DNA of 64,000 nt from Streptomyces hundungensis (GCF_003627815.1 NZ_CP032698.1:4588001-4652000), one strand, 5' to 3'; positions 32,487-41,885 are shown, numbered from the stretch's first letter. The notes: generated by a model not told the origin, from the sequence alone. Numbers and translations are program-made.

Positions 32487-33653
32487 TCACGCCCCTTCGG
32501 GGAAGCCCGCGCCGGCGGCGTACTCCCAGAACGCGTTCATCAGGGTGGGCGGGGTCGGCCCGGTCATCTCCACCTGGGTCAGCAAGATGGTGACCTCGCC
32601 GGTGGAGGGCACCACATACGCGGCGGTGCCGGTGCCGCCGACCCAGCCGTAGCGCCCCTTCACGTTCCACGGTTCGACGCGCTCAATGTCGACCGAACCG
32701 CCGTACCCCCAGCCCTGGCCGCCCAGGAACAGCGCGGCGGCGGAGCGCTGGGCCGGGGTGAGGTGGTCGGTGGTCATCTGCCGTACCGCCTCGGCCGAGA
32801 GCAGCCGGCGCCCGCCGGCCGTTCCCTCGCCGAGCAGCAGCCGGGCGAAGGCGTGCAGGTCGTCGACGGTGGAGACGAGTCCGCCCGCGCCGGAGGGGAA
32901 GGGCGGCGGGCTGCTCCAGTGTCCGTCGGGGCCGTCGACGAGTTCGAGGCCGCCCTGCGGACGGGGCGCGTACAGGCTGGTGAACCGGTCGAGATCGCGG
33001 GCCGGGACCGAGAATCCGGTGTCCACCATGCCGAGCGGCTCCAAGAGGCGCTCCGCCAGGAAGGCGGGCAGCGTACGCCCCGAGACCCGCGCGATCAGGA
33101 TGCCCTGGAGGTCGGAGCAGGCGTTGTACAGCCAGGCCTCGCCGGGCTGGTGCAGCAGCGGGACACGGCTGAGCCGGGCGAGCCATTCGTCCGGCTCCGG
33201 CACCGTCCGGGGCCGCGGGGGCGCCTGGTGCAGCTCGCTGAAGAGGGGCTGGACGGCGGGCAGTGAGAAGTCGGACGGGAAGCCGTATCCGGCGCGGAAG
33301 TCCAGCAGGTCGGCCACCGTGATCGGCCGCGCTGCGGGGACGACGTCGTCGACGGGCGAGGACGGCGTGCGCACGACCATGGGGGAGGCCAGTTCCGGCA
33401 GCCAGGTGGCGATCGGGTCGTCCAGGGCGAGGTGTCCGTCGTCGATCAGCATCATGACCGCGGCGGCGGTGACGGGCTTGGCGAGCGAGGCGACCCGGAA
33501 GATCGAGTCCCTGGTCATCGGGGAGGCGCCGTCGAGCGCACGGGAACCGGCGACCGCCACCTCCACCGACTCGCCCCGGGCCACCAGGCCCACCGCGCCT
33601 GGAACCGTGCCGTCACCGACGTACGCGTCGAGGATCTTCCGCAACCCGCTCAT
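32487..33653 (-). CDS. Serine hydrolase, beta-lactamase (class C-like) family
   Basis: A 388-residue protein of the beta-lactamase/D-alanyl carboxypeptidase-like fold. SIFRVASLAKPVTAAAVMML near residues 56-75 carries the S-x-x-K nucleophile motif (SLAK), WLYNACSDLQG near 169 the Y-x-N motif, and YGWVGGTGTAAYV near 347 stands in for the third (KTG/HxG-type) motif. There is no signal peptide, so it is probably a cytoplasmic esterase or hydrolase of the EstB-like group rather than a secreted resistance enzyme. ATG at 33653 with AAGGTGG upstream. Confidence 0.85.
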   Translation of the reverse strand: MSGLRKILDAYVGDGTVPGAVGLVARGESVEVAVAGSRALDGASPMTRDSIFRVASLAKPVTAAAVMMLIDDGHLALDDPIATWLPELASPMVVRTPSSPVDDVVPAARPITVADLLDFRAGYGFPSDFSLPAVQPLFSELHQAPPRPRTVPEPDEWLARLSRVPLLHQPGEAWLYNACSDLQGILIARVSGRTLPAFLAERLLEPLGMVDTGFSVPARDLDRFTSLYAPRPQGGLELVDGPDGHWSSPPPFPSGAGGLVSTVDDLHAFARLLLGEGTAGGRRLLSAEAVRQMTTDHLTPAQRSAAALFLGGQGWGYGGSVDIERVEPWNVKGRYGWVGGTGTAAYVVPSTGEVTILLTQVEMTGPTPPTLMNAFWEYAAGAGFPEGA

Positions 33654-33821
33654 GGCCCACCTTCTCGAACTCCGCTGCTCAAGGTCCCCCGGTCGCCCGA
33701 GGGCCGCTCGAAGAAGAGACCCTCGCGGAGGCGGGAAGTCATCGCTCCCGAAGAGGTGCCGCCGGGCGGCCGAAACGGTGAGATCCTGAAAGCGGGACAT
33801 TTCCCCCCGAGGAGGCATCTC

Positions 33822-34007
33822 ATGCGCAAGGTCGCCGACTGTCGGGACTACCCGAGCGAATCGAATTGCAGCCTGACGATTTCCGGCGAGGAAGACGAAG
33901 TCGTACGGGCAGCGGCCGAGCACGCGGCATCGGTGCACGGCCACACGGACTCCGCCGAACTACGGGAGCAGTTGAGGACGATGCTGAAGGACGAGGCGAC
34001 GGTCTGA
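33822..34007 (+). CDS. DUF1059 family small protein
   Basis: A 61-residue protein matching the DUF1059 family: MRKVADCRDYPSESNCSLTISGEEDEVVRAAAEHAASVHGH. Two conserved Cys residues (7 and 16) and a His-containing helix suggest possible metal binding, but the function is unknown. It is divergent from the serine hydrolase gene and has a strong GAGGAGG site 7 nt before the ATG. Family members are common in actinobacteria and archaea as stand-alone genes. Confidence 0.8.
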   Translation: MRKVADCRDYPSESNCSLTISGEEDEVVRAAAEHAASVHGHTDSAELREQLRTMLKDEATV

Positions 34008-34064
34008 CGGGCCCTGGGGGGGGCGGGCCGTCCTTCGCGGAACGGCCCGGTCGCTCGTCGGGTG

Positions 34065-35642
34065 CTAGTCGCCCGCCCTGGTGTAGTCGAGGAACTCGCC
34101 CGTGCCGTCGGTCTGGCGGTGCAGGCGGCCGTCCGGAAGGAGGGTGATGGTGCTGGGCCTGCCCGGATCGCAGGCGCCCGTCGAGCCGGGGCCCACCTCG
34201 GAGGGGCCGATCCGCAGGGGGGCGTCGAAAGAGGCGGGGGCCTCGGTGAGGCGGGCCTGGAAGACGCAGTGGTAGCCGCTGCCGTCGGCGGTGAGCGTGA
34301 GCACCTCGTCACCGGGCCGGCCCGCCCGGATGACCAAGTGGCGTGTTCCGTCAAGGGAGTTGCCCGCGATCGCCGCCGTCCAGCCGCCCACGTACCGCTG
34401 CGGTACGCCGTCGGAGGTCACCGGCTGCGAGGTACCCGCGGTCGTCGGGCTCGTGCTCGAACCGGCCGAAGGGGTGGGGGAGTTGGTGGGTTTCGCGGTG
34501 CCCGTGACACCGCCCTTGGGTGGGCCGCCGCTCATGTACGCGTACACCGAGCCGCCCGCGCCGACCGCCACCACCAGGGCCACCGCGATCAGCGCCGCCG
34601 TGGACTTGGCGCTGCGGCGCGGCGGGGGCTCGGCGTCGGGCGCGTAGTACGGCTCGTACGGGGGCGGCGGGGTCTCGGGTGCGCGGGGCGGCGGCGGGGC
34701 TATCGCGGTGTCGGCGGCGTCGGGGGCCTCTGTGCCGGGGGCCTCTATGTCGAGCAACTGGACGGCGTGGCTGCCCAGTTGGGCCACGAGCGGCGCGGGC
34801 AGCCAGGGGTCGGGGACGGCGGCGGGGACCCGTTCCAGGATGCGGTCCAGGCCCGGGCGGGCCGCCGGGTCCTTGTGCAGGCAGTCGCCGATCAGCTCCT
34901 GGAGGGACTCGGGTACGCCGTCGAGGTCCGGCTCCTCCTGCGCGATGCGGAACATCAGCGCGTGCACCCCGCCCGACGCCTCCCCGAACGGCAGCCGGCC
35001 GCTCGCCGCGTAGGTGAGGACCGAGCCGAGGCAGAACACGTCGCAGGCCGGGGTGATCCGGTCGCCCCGCACCTGCTCGGGGGCCATGAAGCCCGGCGAT
35101 CCGACGAGCGCGCCCGTCAGGGTCAGTCCGGCGTCCGTGCCGGTGTCCAGGGCGCGGGCGATGCCGAAGTCGATGACGCGGGGGCCGTCGATGGTGATCA
35201 GGACGTTGGAGGGCTTGAGGTCGCGGTGGACGAGCCCGGCCTCGTGGATGTCCTTGAGGGCGTGGGCGAGGCCGCGGGCGAGGGCGCGTACGGAGTGCTC
35301 GGGGAGGGGGCCGTGCGGGCCCGCCACCACGGACTGGAGGGAGGGGCCCGCGACGTAGCCGGTCGCGACCCAGGGCACCGGGGCCTCGGTGTCGGCGTCC
35401 AGGACCGGCGCGGTCCACGGGCCGCCCACGCGGCGGGCGGCGAGGACCTCCGCGCGGAAGCGGGCGCGGAACTCGTCGTGCGCCGCCAGGGCGGGGCGGA
35501 CCAGTTTGACCGCGACGGTGCGGCCGCGGTCGGAGCGGGCGAGGTAGACCTGGCCCATGCCGCCCGCGCCCAGCCGGCCAAGCAGCCGGTAGGCGCCTAT
35601 CCGCTCCGGGTCGTCCGGCTCCAGGTGCTGCATACGTTCCAT
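34065..35642 (-). CDS. Membrane Ser/Thr protein kinase (PASTA-less PknB-like)
   Basis: A 525-residue eukaryotic-type kinase. The kinase domain (about 15-270) has LGRLGAGGMGQVYLA (glycine loop), AVKLVRP (ATP Lys), HRDLKPSNVLI (catalytic loop, near residue 141) and DFGIAR, followed by GSPGFMAPEQV. A Pro-rich linker, one membrane segment (about 355-377, AALIAVALVVAVGAGGSVYAY) and a 145-residue extracellular domain follow. This sensor domain has two Cys residues and no PASTA repeats. It probably phosphorylates cytoplasmic targets in response to an external cue. The gene starts about 100 bp from repeat array G. Confidence 0.9.
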   Translation of the reverse strand: MERMQHLEPDDPERIGAYRLLGRLGAGGMGQVYLARSDRGRTVAVKLVRPALAAHDEFRARFRAEVLAARRVGGPWTAPVLDADTEAPVPWVATGYVAGPSLQSVVAGPHGPLPEHSVRALARGLAHALKDIHEAGLVHRDLKPSNVLITIDGPRVIDFGIARALDTGTDAGLTLTGALVGSPGFMAPEQVRGDRITPACDVFCLGSVLTYAASGRLPFGEASGGVHALMFRIAQEEPDLDGVPESLQELIGDCLHKDPAARPGLDRILERVPAAVPDPWLPAPLVAQLGSHAVQLLDIEAPGTEAPDAADTAIAPPPPRAPETPPPPYEPYYAPDAEPPPRRSAKSTAALIAVALVVAVGAGGSVYAYMSGGPPKGGVTGTAKPTNSPTPSAGSSTSPTTAGTSQPVTSDGVPQRYVGGWTAAIAGNSLDGTRHLVIRAGRPGDEVLTLTADGSGYHCVFQARLTEAPASFDAPLRIGPSEVGPGSTGACDPGRPSTITLLPDGRLHRQTDGTGEFLDYTRAGD

Positions 35643-35739
35643 GGCGGCTGGGCCTCCCCGGGGTTCCCGTTCGACGGGCTGACAATAATGCGGGGTCGCT
35701 GGCCGCTGTGGCCTGGGGGTTGGGGCTGGGCTTGATCGT

Positions 35740-36277
35740 GGGGTGCCCCGCGCCCCTCCTGCCCCTCTGTCATCCGCGGACCGCGGCCGGCTGGTCGCGC
35801 AGTTCCCCGCGCCCCTGGGGGGTTGGGGGCTGGGTTCGATCGGGGGGTGCCCCGCGCCCCTCTTGGCCCTCTGTCGTCCGCGGACCGTGGACGGCTGGTC
35901 GCGCAGTTCCCCGCGCCCCTGGGAGGTTGGGGGCTGGGCTCGCTCGTGGGGTGCCCCGCGCCCCTCCTGCCCCCTGTCGTCCGCGGACCGTGGCCGGCTG
36001 GTCGCGCAGTTCCCCGCGCCCCTGGGGGGTTGGGGTTGAGCTGGGTCGCTGGGTGCCCCTTCCAGCCCGCCGGCCCCGGCAAACCAGGGGCGCGGGGAAC
36101 TGCGCGAGACGCGAGCACGGTCCGCAGGCGGGGGAGGGTTTTCAGGGGCGCGGGGAACTGCGCGAGAAGAGGGCACGGTCCGCGGACGACGGCGGGTTTT
36201 GGGGGCGCGGGGAACTGCGCGAGATGCGGGCACGGGCCGGAGGCGACAGGGGGTGCACGGGGCGCGGGGAACGGCGC
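35740..36277. repeat. Modular intergenic repeat array G, facing cores without tail
   Basis: Three + oriented cores (35797, 35901, 36004; period about 104) face four minus-oriented cores (36086, 36144, 36201, 36259, the last degenerate). No tail module. The array fills the region between the divergently transcribed kinase and aminotransferase genes. Confidence 0.85.
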
Positions 36278-36345
36278 GACATCTTGCCGAGGTGGGGCGG
36301 GGTCCGTGGACAGGATGGCCATGGTTGGGCCGACCTGGGCCTACT

Positions 36346-36351
36346 TACCCT
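36346..36351 (+). promoter_or_regulatory. -10 box TACCCT, leaderless promoter of the aminotransferase
   Basis: TACCCT, then 6 nt, then ATG 36358; supports this ATG although the frame is open from 36199. Confidence 0.5.
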
Positions 36352-36357
36352 GGACGC

Positions 36358-37719
36358 ATGACCCCTCAACGCACCCCCGACCCCCAAACCGGCGCCGCCG
36401 TGAAGGCCGCAGACCGTGCGCACGTGTTCCACTCCTGGTCCGCCCAGGGCCTGATCGACCCGCTCGCCGTGGCCGGCGCCGAGGGCTCGTACTTCTGGGA
36501 CTACGAGGGCAACCGCTTCCTCGACTTCACCAGTGGGCTCGTGTTCACCAACATCGGCTACCAGCACCCGAAGGTCGTCGCCGCGATCCAGGAGCAGGCC
36601 GCGACGATGACGACCTTCGCGCCCGCGTTCGCCGTGGAGGCGCGCTCGGAGGCGGCCCGGCTGATCGCCGAGCGCACCCCGGGCGACCTCGACAAGATCT
36701 TCTTCACCAACGGGGGCGCGGAGGCCGTCGAGAACGCCATCCGGATGGCCCGGCTGCACACCGGGCGCCACAAGGTGATGAGCGCCTACCGCTCGTACCA
36801 CGGGGGGACGAACACCGCGATCAACCTGACGGGTGATCCCCGGCGCTGGGCCTCGGACAGCGGCTCGGCCGGCGTGACCCGGTTCTGGGCGCCGTTCCTG
36901 TACCGCTCGCCGTTCCACGCCACCACCGAGGCGGAGGAGTGCGCGCGCGCCCTGAAGCACCTTGAGGAGACGATCACCTTCGAGGGGCCGGCGACCATCG
37001 CCGCGATCATCCTGGAGTCCGTGCCGGGCACCGCCGGGATCATGACGCCGCCGGCCGGCTATCTGCCCGGGGTGCGCGCGCTCTGCGACCGGTACGGGAT
37101 CGTCCTCGTCCTGGACGAGGTGATGGCCGGGTTCGGGCGGACCGGGAAGTGGTTCGCCTGCGAGCACTTCGACGTCGTGCCGGATCTGCTGACCTTCGCC
37201 AAGGGCGTCAACTCCGGGTACGTGCCGCTCGGCGGCGTCGCCATCAGCCGGAAGATCGCCGAGACCTTCGAGCACCGGCCCTTCCCCGGCGGCCTCACCT
37301 ACTCCGGGCACCCGCTGGCCTGCGCCGCCGCCGTCGCCACCATCAACGTGATGGAGGAGGAGGGCGTGGTCGAGCAGGCCGCGCACCTCGGGGCGACGGT
37401 CCTGGAGCCCGGCCTGCGCGAGCTCGCCGAGCGGCACCCCTCGGTCGGCGAGGTGCGCGGCCTGGGCGCGTTCTGGGCGCTGGAGCTGGTGCGCAGCAAG
37501 GAGACCCGCGAGCCGCTGGTTCCGTACAACGCGAGCGGCGCGGACAACGCGCCGATGGCCGCGTTCGGCGCCGCTTGCAAGAAGCGCGGTCTCTGGCCCT
37601 TCATCAACATGAACCGCACCCATGTGGTGCCGCCCTGCAACATCACCGAGGCGGAGGCCAAGGAAGGGCTCGCCGTCCTCGACGAGGCGCTGACGGTGGC
37701 GGACGAGTACACCGTGTGA
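36358..37719 (+). CDS. Class III PLP aminotransferase
   Basis: A 453-residue omega-type aminotransferase. FFTNGGAEAVENAIRMAR near residue 118 is the PLP phosphate loop, IVLVLDEVMAGFGRTGKWFACEHFDVVPDLLTFAKGVNSGYVPLGG near 248-296 holds the PLP Asp and the Schiff-base Lys282, and GGLTYSGHPLACAAA follows. Members use amino-group donors such as beta-alanine, 4-aminobutyrate, taurine or diamines; the substrate cannot be fixed. The GntR regulator immediately downstream is a possible controller. It has a leaderless promoter next to repeat array G. Confidence 0.88.
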   Translation: MTPQRTPDPQTGAAVKAADRAHVFHSWSAQGLIDPLAVAGAEGSYFWDYEGNRFLDFTSGLVFTNIGYQHPKVVAAIQEQAATMTTFAPAFAVEARSEAARLIAERTPGDLDKIFFTNGGAEAVENAIRMARLHTGRHKVMSAYRSYHGGTNTAINLTGDPRRWASDSGSAGVTRFWAPFLYRSPFHATTEAEECARALKHLEETITFEGPATIAAIILESVPGTAGIMTPPAGYLPGVRALCDRYGIVLVLDEVMAGFGRTGKWFACEHFDVVPDLLTFAKGVNSGYVPLGGVAISRKIAETFEHRPFPGGLTYSGHPLACAAAVATINVMEEEGVVEQAAHLGATVLEPGLRELAERHPSVGEVRGLGAFWALELVRSKETREPLVPYNASGADNAPMAAFGAACKKRGLWPFINMNRTHVVPPCNITEAEAKEGLAVLDEALTVADEYTV

Positions 37720-37836
37720 CCTCCGGTCCGAGCCGAAGGTGATCGTCCCTGGTCGGAAAGGAAAAAGCCCGCTCTCCTTTGTCCGGTTTCCGGGCACCCC
37801 ATAGGGTGGCCCGGAGCCGGAGAAGGGGAGCGAGTC

Positions 37837-38508
37837 ATGCCCGCGAGCGGAGCGGTCACCCGCAACACCCTTCGACAACAGATCGCGGACGCGCTGCGTG
37901 ACGAGGTGCTCGCGGGGCGTATGCGGCCCGGTGAGGAATTCACGGTCAAGCAGATAGCCGAGCAGTACGGGGTCTCCGCCACGCCCGTGCGCGAGGCGCT
38001 CGTCGACCTCTGCGCTCAGGGGCTGCTCGACTCCGACCAGCACCGGGGCTTTCGGGTGCGGGTGTTCACCGTCGAGGACTACAAGGGCATAGTCGAGGCC
38101 CGGGCGCTGGTGGTCGACGGGATATTCCGGCGGGCCGCGGTCCCTGGGAACTTCGAGGCCCACGGCCCCGCCCTGGTGTCGGTGCGCAGACGCGGCGAGG
38201 AGGCCGCGCGGGCCGCCCGCGGCGGTGACCTGAACATCCTGGTCGGCTACGACCTGCGGTTCTGGCGCGAGCTGTGCGCGCTCGCCGGCAACACCTACAT
38301 CTCCGACTTCCTGCACCGGCTGCGCATGCAGAGCTGGGTGTTCGCGGTGCCCCATCTGCGCGGCCACAGCGACCTCAGCGACTGGCTGTGGACCGGCCAC
38401 GACGAGGTCGTCTCGGCGCTCGCCCTCGGCGACTTCGAGGCCGCACGGGTGCTGATCGGCGCCTACAACGAGGAATCCCTGGTGTGGGCGGAGCGGCTGC
38501 CCCGGTGA
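37837..38508 (+). CDS. GntR family regulator, FCD (FadR) subfamily
   Basis: A 223-residue regulator. The winged helix-turn-helix is TLRQQIADALRDEVLAGRMRPGEEFTVKQIAEQYGVSATPVREALVDLCAQGLLD (about 10-65), and the C-terminal all-helical FCD ligand domain spans about 85-220. FCD regulators sense small organic acids or amino acids. It may control the aminotransferase gene upstream. An AAGGGGAG site precedes the ATG and a TAGGGT -10-like box lies near 37803. Its stop overlaps the glycosyltransferase start (GTGA). Confidence 0.9.
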   Translation: MPASGAVTRNTLRQQIADALRDEVLAGRMRPGEEFTVKQIAEQYGVSATPVREALVDLCAQGLLDSDQHRGFRVRVFTVEDYKGIVEARALVVDGIFRRAAVPGNFEAHGPALVSVRRRGEEAARAARGGDLNILVGYDLRFWRELCALAGNTYISDFLHRLRMQSWVFAVPHLRGHSDLSDWLWTGHDEVVSALALGDFEAARVLIGAYNEESLVWAERLPR

Positions 38509-40931
38509 GCACCGAGCCGGCCGGACAGGTCGAACTGAGCGTTATCGTCCCCGCCTTCAACGAGGAGCAGCGCCTCGCCCCCACCCTCGACGCGATCCGC
38601 GGCCACCTCGGCGCCAGTTGCGTCTGGGAGCTGATCGTCGTCGACGACGGCTCGGGCGACGAGACCGTACGGGTGGCGAAGGAAGCCGCCGCCCGTGATG
38701 CGCGCATCCATGTCGTCGTCGGCGAGAGCAACCGCGGCAAGGGGCACGCGCTGCGTCTGGGGGTGCTCGCCTCCCGGGGGCGGCGCGTCCTGATCACGGA
38801 TGCCGATCTGGCCACCCCCATCGAGGAGTTGGACCATCTCGCCAAGGCGATGACGGAGGGCGAGACGGCCGCCGCGATCGGTTCGCGGGCCCTGCCCGAG
38901 GCCCGTATCGACGTCCACCAGAGCCGGCTGCGCGAGACGCTCGGCCGGATGGGCAACCGGCTCATCCGGGCCGTGGCCGTGCCCGGGATCCACGACACCC
39001 AGTGCGGCTTCAAGCTGTTCGACGGCGACAAGGCGCGCACCGCGTTCGCCGACGCGCGCCTGGACGGCTGGGGCATCGACGTGGAGATCCTCCAGTTCTT
39101 CCGCCGCGCCGGCTGGCCGGTCGCCGAGGTGCCGGTGCGCTGGTCGCACCAGGAGGGCTCGAAGGTGGGCGCGGCCGACTACGGCAAGGTGCTGTGGGAA
39201 CTGGCCCGCCTCAAGGCGCGCGCGGTGCGCCGCGTCGACCTGGTGCTCGGCGCCCTCTATCTGCTGGCGTCCGTGCTGCTCTACAAGAACCTGTGGGGGG
39301 ACCTCGGGCGGAGTTACCTCAGCGACTCGATGCAGGACCAGAACCAGTGGGAGTGGTTCTTCGCGGTCACCGCGGACAACGTGAGTCATCTGCGAGACCC
39401 CCTGTTCACCACCGTCCAGAACTTCCCCGACGGCGTGAACCTGATGGGCAACACCCCGATGCTGGGGCTCTCCGCGCCCCTCACCCCGGTGACGCTGGCC
39501 TTCGGGCCGACGGTCACCTGGGCGCTCGTCCTCACCCTGGGGATCGCGGTGACCGCGTACTGCTGGTACTGGCTGTTCGCCCGCCGGGTGACGGAGAACC
39601 GGTGGGCGGCCGGGCTCGGCGGGGCGCTCGCGGCGTTCGCGCCGCCGGTGATCTCGCACGCCAACGCGCACCCGAACTTCTGCGTCCTGTTCATGATCCC
39701 GCTCATCATCGACCGCGCACTGCGGCTCTGCGAGGGCCATGACGTACGCCGCAACGGGCTTGTCCTCGGCCTGTTCACGGCGTACCAGATCTTCCTCGGC
39801 GAGGAGGTGCTGCTGCTCGCCTCGCTCGGCATGACCCTGTTCGCGCTGTCGTACGCGCTGGCCCGGCGCGATGTCGCCCGGGCCGCGGTCCGCCCGCTGG
39901 CCACGGGCATGGCGTACGCGATCGGGGTCTGTCTGGCGCTGGTCGCCTACCCGCTGTACCGGCAGTTCGCGGGGGCGCAGAGCTATCACAGCGTGCTGCA
40001 CGGCGACAACGCGGGCAATTCTCCGCTCGCGCTGATCGAGTTCGCGGGGCGCTCGCTCCTGGGTGACGACGCCACCGCCGACAAGCTGGCCCTCAACCGC
40101 ACCGAGCAGAACGCGTTCTACGGCTGGCCGCTCGTGGCCCTCGCCGTCGCGCTCGTCGTACGGCTGTGGCGCCGACCGCTGGTCAAGGCGCTCGCGTTCA
40201 CGGGCGTGGCGGCGGCGGTCCTGTCGCTCGGGCAGAAGATCCGCGTGCCGTACACGGACGTGGTGTTCCCCGGCCCCTGGAAGCTGCTGGCCCACAAGCC
40301 GCTCTTCGAGTCGGTGATCGAGGGCCGGGTCGCGATCGTCTGCGCGCCGGTGCTCGGCGCGCTCCTCGCGCTGGCCGCGGGCCGTCTCGCGCTCAGCCGC
40401 ACACGCGCCAACCAGGTGGTCGGCTTCACCGCGATCGCGCTCGCCCTCCTGCCCATCGTTCCGACGTCGTTCCCGACCCACGCGCGCCCCGAGGTGCCCG
40501 AGTTCATCTCCTCGGGCCTGTGGAAGAAGTACGTGAAGCCGGGCGAGTCCCTGGTCCCGGTGCCGCTGCCCGACCCCGGCTCGGCCGAGGCGCTGCACTG
40601 GCAGTCCTCGACCGGCCTCGGCTTCCCGGTGCCGGGCGGCTACTTCAACGGGCCCTGGGGTCCTGACCGCATCGGCATCTACGGGGCCTCCCCGCGCTGG
40701 ACGTCGAACCTCTTCGCCGACGTCGGTTCCGGTAAGCCGATCCCGGACATCGGCACCGACTGGCAGAACCAGGCCCGGGCGGACCTCGCGTACTGGCACG
40801 CCGGCGTCCTGGTCCTGACGCCCCAGCCGCAGGCACCCGAGCTGTACGAGACGGTGACCCGGCTCCTCGGCGGACGCACCGGCACCAAGGTCGGCGGGGT
40901 CTGGATCTGGGACGTGTCGGACGTGCGCTGA
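38505..40931 (+). CDS. Family 2 glycosyltransferase fused to a polytopic membrane domain
   Basis: An 808-residue fusion. Residues 1-245 are a GT2 domain of the dolichol/polyprenyl-phosphate sugar synthase type: LSVIVPAFNEEQRLAPTLDAI near residue 10, VVDDGSGDETV near 46, RVLITDADLATPIEELDHL near 93 (metal-binding DAD) and TQCGFKLFDG near 164. Residues about 250-650 carry ten or so membrane segments like a GT-C-type or YfhO-like transferase, and residues 655-808 look like a soluble extracytoplasmic domain. It may make a polyprenyl-phosphate sugar and use or transfer it in one polypeptide. GTG start coupled to the GntR gene. Confidence 0.82.
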   Translation: MSTEPAGQVELSVIVPAFNEEQRLAPTLDAIRGHLGASCVWELIVVDDGSGDETVRVAKEAAARDARIHVVVGESNRGKGHALRLGVLASRGRRVLITDADLATPIEELDHLAKAMTEGETAAAIGSRALPEARIDVHQSRLRETLGRMGNRLIRAVAVPGIHDTQCGFKLFDGDKARTAFADARLDGWGIDVEILQFFRRAGWPVAEVPVRWSHQEGSKVGAADYGKVLWELARLKARAVRRVDLVLGALYLLASVLLYKNLWGDLGRSYLSDSMQDQNQWEWFFAVTADNVSHLRDPLFTTVQNFPDGVNLMGNTPMLGLSAPLTPVTLAFGPTVTWALVLTLGIAVTAYCWYWLFARRVTENRWAAGLGGALAAFAPPVISHANAHPNFCVLFMIPLIIDRALRLCEGHDVRRNGLVLGLFTAYQIFLGEEVLLLASLGMTLFALSYALARRDVARAAVRPLATGMAYAIGVCLALVAYPLYRQFAGAQSYHSVLHGDNAGNSPLALIEFAGRSLLGDDATADKLALNRTEQNAFYGWPLVALAVALVVRLWRRPLVKALAFTGVAAAVLSLGQKIRVPYTDVVFPGPWKLLAHKPLFESVIEGRVAIVCAPVLGALLALAAGRLALSRTRANQVVGFTAIALALLPIVPTSFPTHARPEVPEFISSGLWKKYVKPGESLVPVPLPDPGSAEALHWQSSTGLGFPVPGGYFNGPWGPDRIGIYGASPRWTSNLFADVGSGKPIPDIGTDWQNQARADLAYWHAGVLVLTPQPQAPELYETVTRLLGGRTGTKVGGVWIWDVSDVR

Positions 40932-40997
40932 ACCGGGGGTGGCGGACGTGCGTTGAACCGGGGCGTGGCGGGCGTGCGCTGAATCGGGGCGTGGTGG
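40921..40997 (+). repeat. Three tandem 25-26 bp repeats at the glycosyltransferase stop
   Basis: Units begin ACGTGCGCTGAACCGGGG (40921), ACGTGCGTTGAACCGGGG (40946) and GCGTGCGCTGAATCGGGG (40972). The first unit includes the gene's own last codons and stop, so the array looks like a 3'-end duplication. Confidence 0.75.
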
Positions 40998-41210
40998 ATG
41001 GGCGCCGAGCGCTCGCGCCCCGCGCGCGGGACGGTCCCGCGCGTCGCCCAGTCCGAGTAACGGACGGCCTCGTGGGTAAACCCTCCGGGCCGGGGCGCGG
41101 GGGGAATCGGTCACCGCGCACCGGGAGTTGACGGGCGCTCTTCGCGCGGCGTGCCCGGCGCATTACGCTGTCCCGACCATCGCACGAAACGAGTTGAGAG
41201 CGAGCCCGTC

Positions 41211-41861
41211 TTGGCCTGTGACCTGTGGCTGGTCCCCCTCGTCGACGTGCTGTGCCACAGCCCCGACAACCCGTTCGCGGAGGAGATCGCCTCGTACGAC
41301 AAGGCGCTCGGCGACGCCGGGCTCCCGCCCGTACCGGTCTTCGCGTACATGCCGGGCCTCTCCGGGGATGTGGCCCCGGTCGCCGGATTCGACTACGACG
41401 CGCTGCACTTCCTGCGCCGCGCCTACCTCCTCCAGCTGTGCGGCCTCGCGGTGACGCCCGTCGACGAACTCGGCGGCGACTACGAGCAGCTCCTGGAGAT
41501 GTTCGAGTCGACGGCCCAGCAGTCGCACCTGGTCTGGCACTACGACCACGCGGGCGCCTACGTCCCGGTCGACTTCGCGATGCCGCTCTCCAACGAGGAG
41601 CTGCTCGCGGGCGGCGGTCCGCTCGGTTCCGCGCAGGGACTGCTGAGGGAGCTCCAGTTCGTGGGGCCCGCGATCGGCATAGATCCGGCCAACCCGCCGA
41701 CCGCGCCCGCCCCGCCGGCCCGGCCCACCTCGCTGGAGGAACCGGCCGGTCCCATCCCGTACGACGAGAGCCCGTTCGCCCGCGAGCGGCATGTGTGGCT
41801 GGGGCTGCACGCGGCGGCGACGCGCAGCCTCGCCCAGGGCTCGATGATCATCTTCAGCTGA
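41211..41861 (+). CDS. Conserved streptomycete protein of unknown function
   Basis: A 216-residue protein not assigned to a named family. It starts ACDLWLVPLVDVLCHSPDNPFAEEIASYDKAL, continues VFAYMPGLSGDVAPVAGFDYDALHFLRRAYLLQLCG, and has an internal acidic helix (EQLLEMFESTAQQSHLVWHYDHAGAYVPVDF). A Pro-rich stretch near 165-185 precedes a conserved tail ERHVWLGLHAAATRSLAQGSMIIFS. No signal peptide. TTG 41211 is the chosen start because the sequence before it is not family-like; I recall close homologues starting MACDLW. It is convergent with the SLATT gene 24 bp away. Confidence 0.7.
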   Translation: MACDLWLVPLVDVLCHSPDNPFAEEIASYDKALGDAGLPPVPVFAYMPGLSGDVAPVAGFDYDALHFLRRAYLLQLCGLAVTPVDELGGDYEQLLEMFESTAQQSHLVWHYDHAGAYVPVDFAMPLSNEELLAGGGPLGSAQGLLRELQFVGPAIGIDPANPPTAPAPPARPTSLEEPAGPIPYDESPFARERHVWLGLHAAATRSLAQGSMIIFS

Positions 41862-41885
41862 CGGCGTCCGCCCCGCGCACCACCC

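Noticed and set aside
36199..36357. Upstream extension of the class III aminotransferase
   Set aside because: The extension is translated repeat sequence from array G; the leaderless promoter supports ATG 36358.
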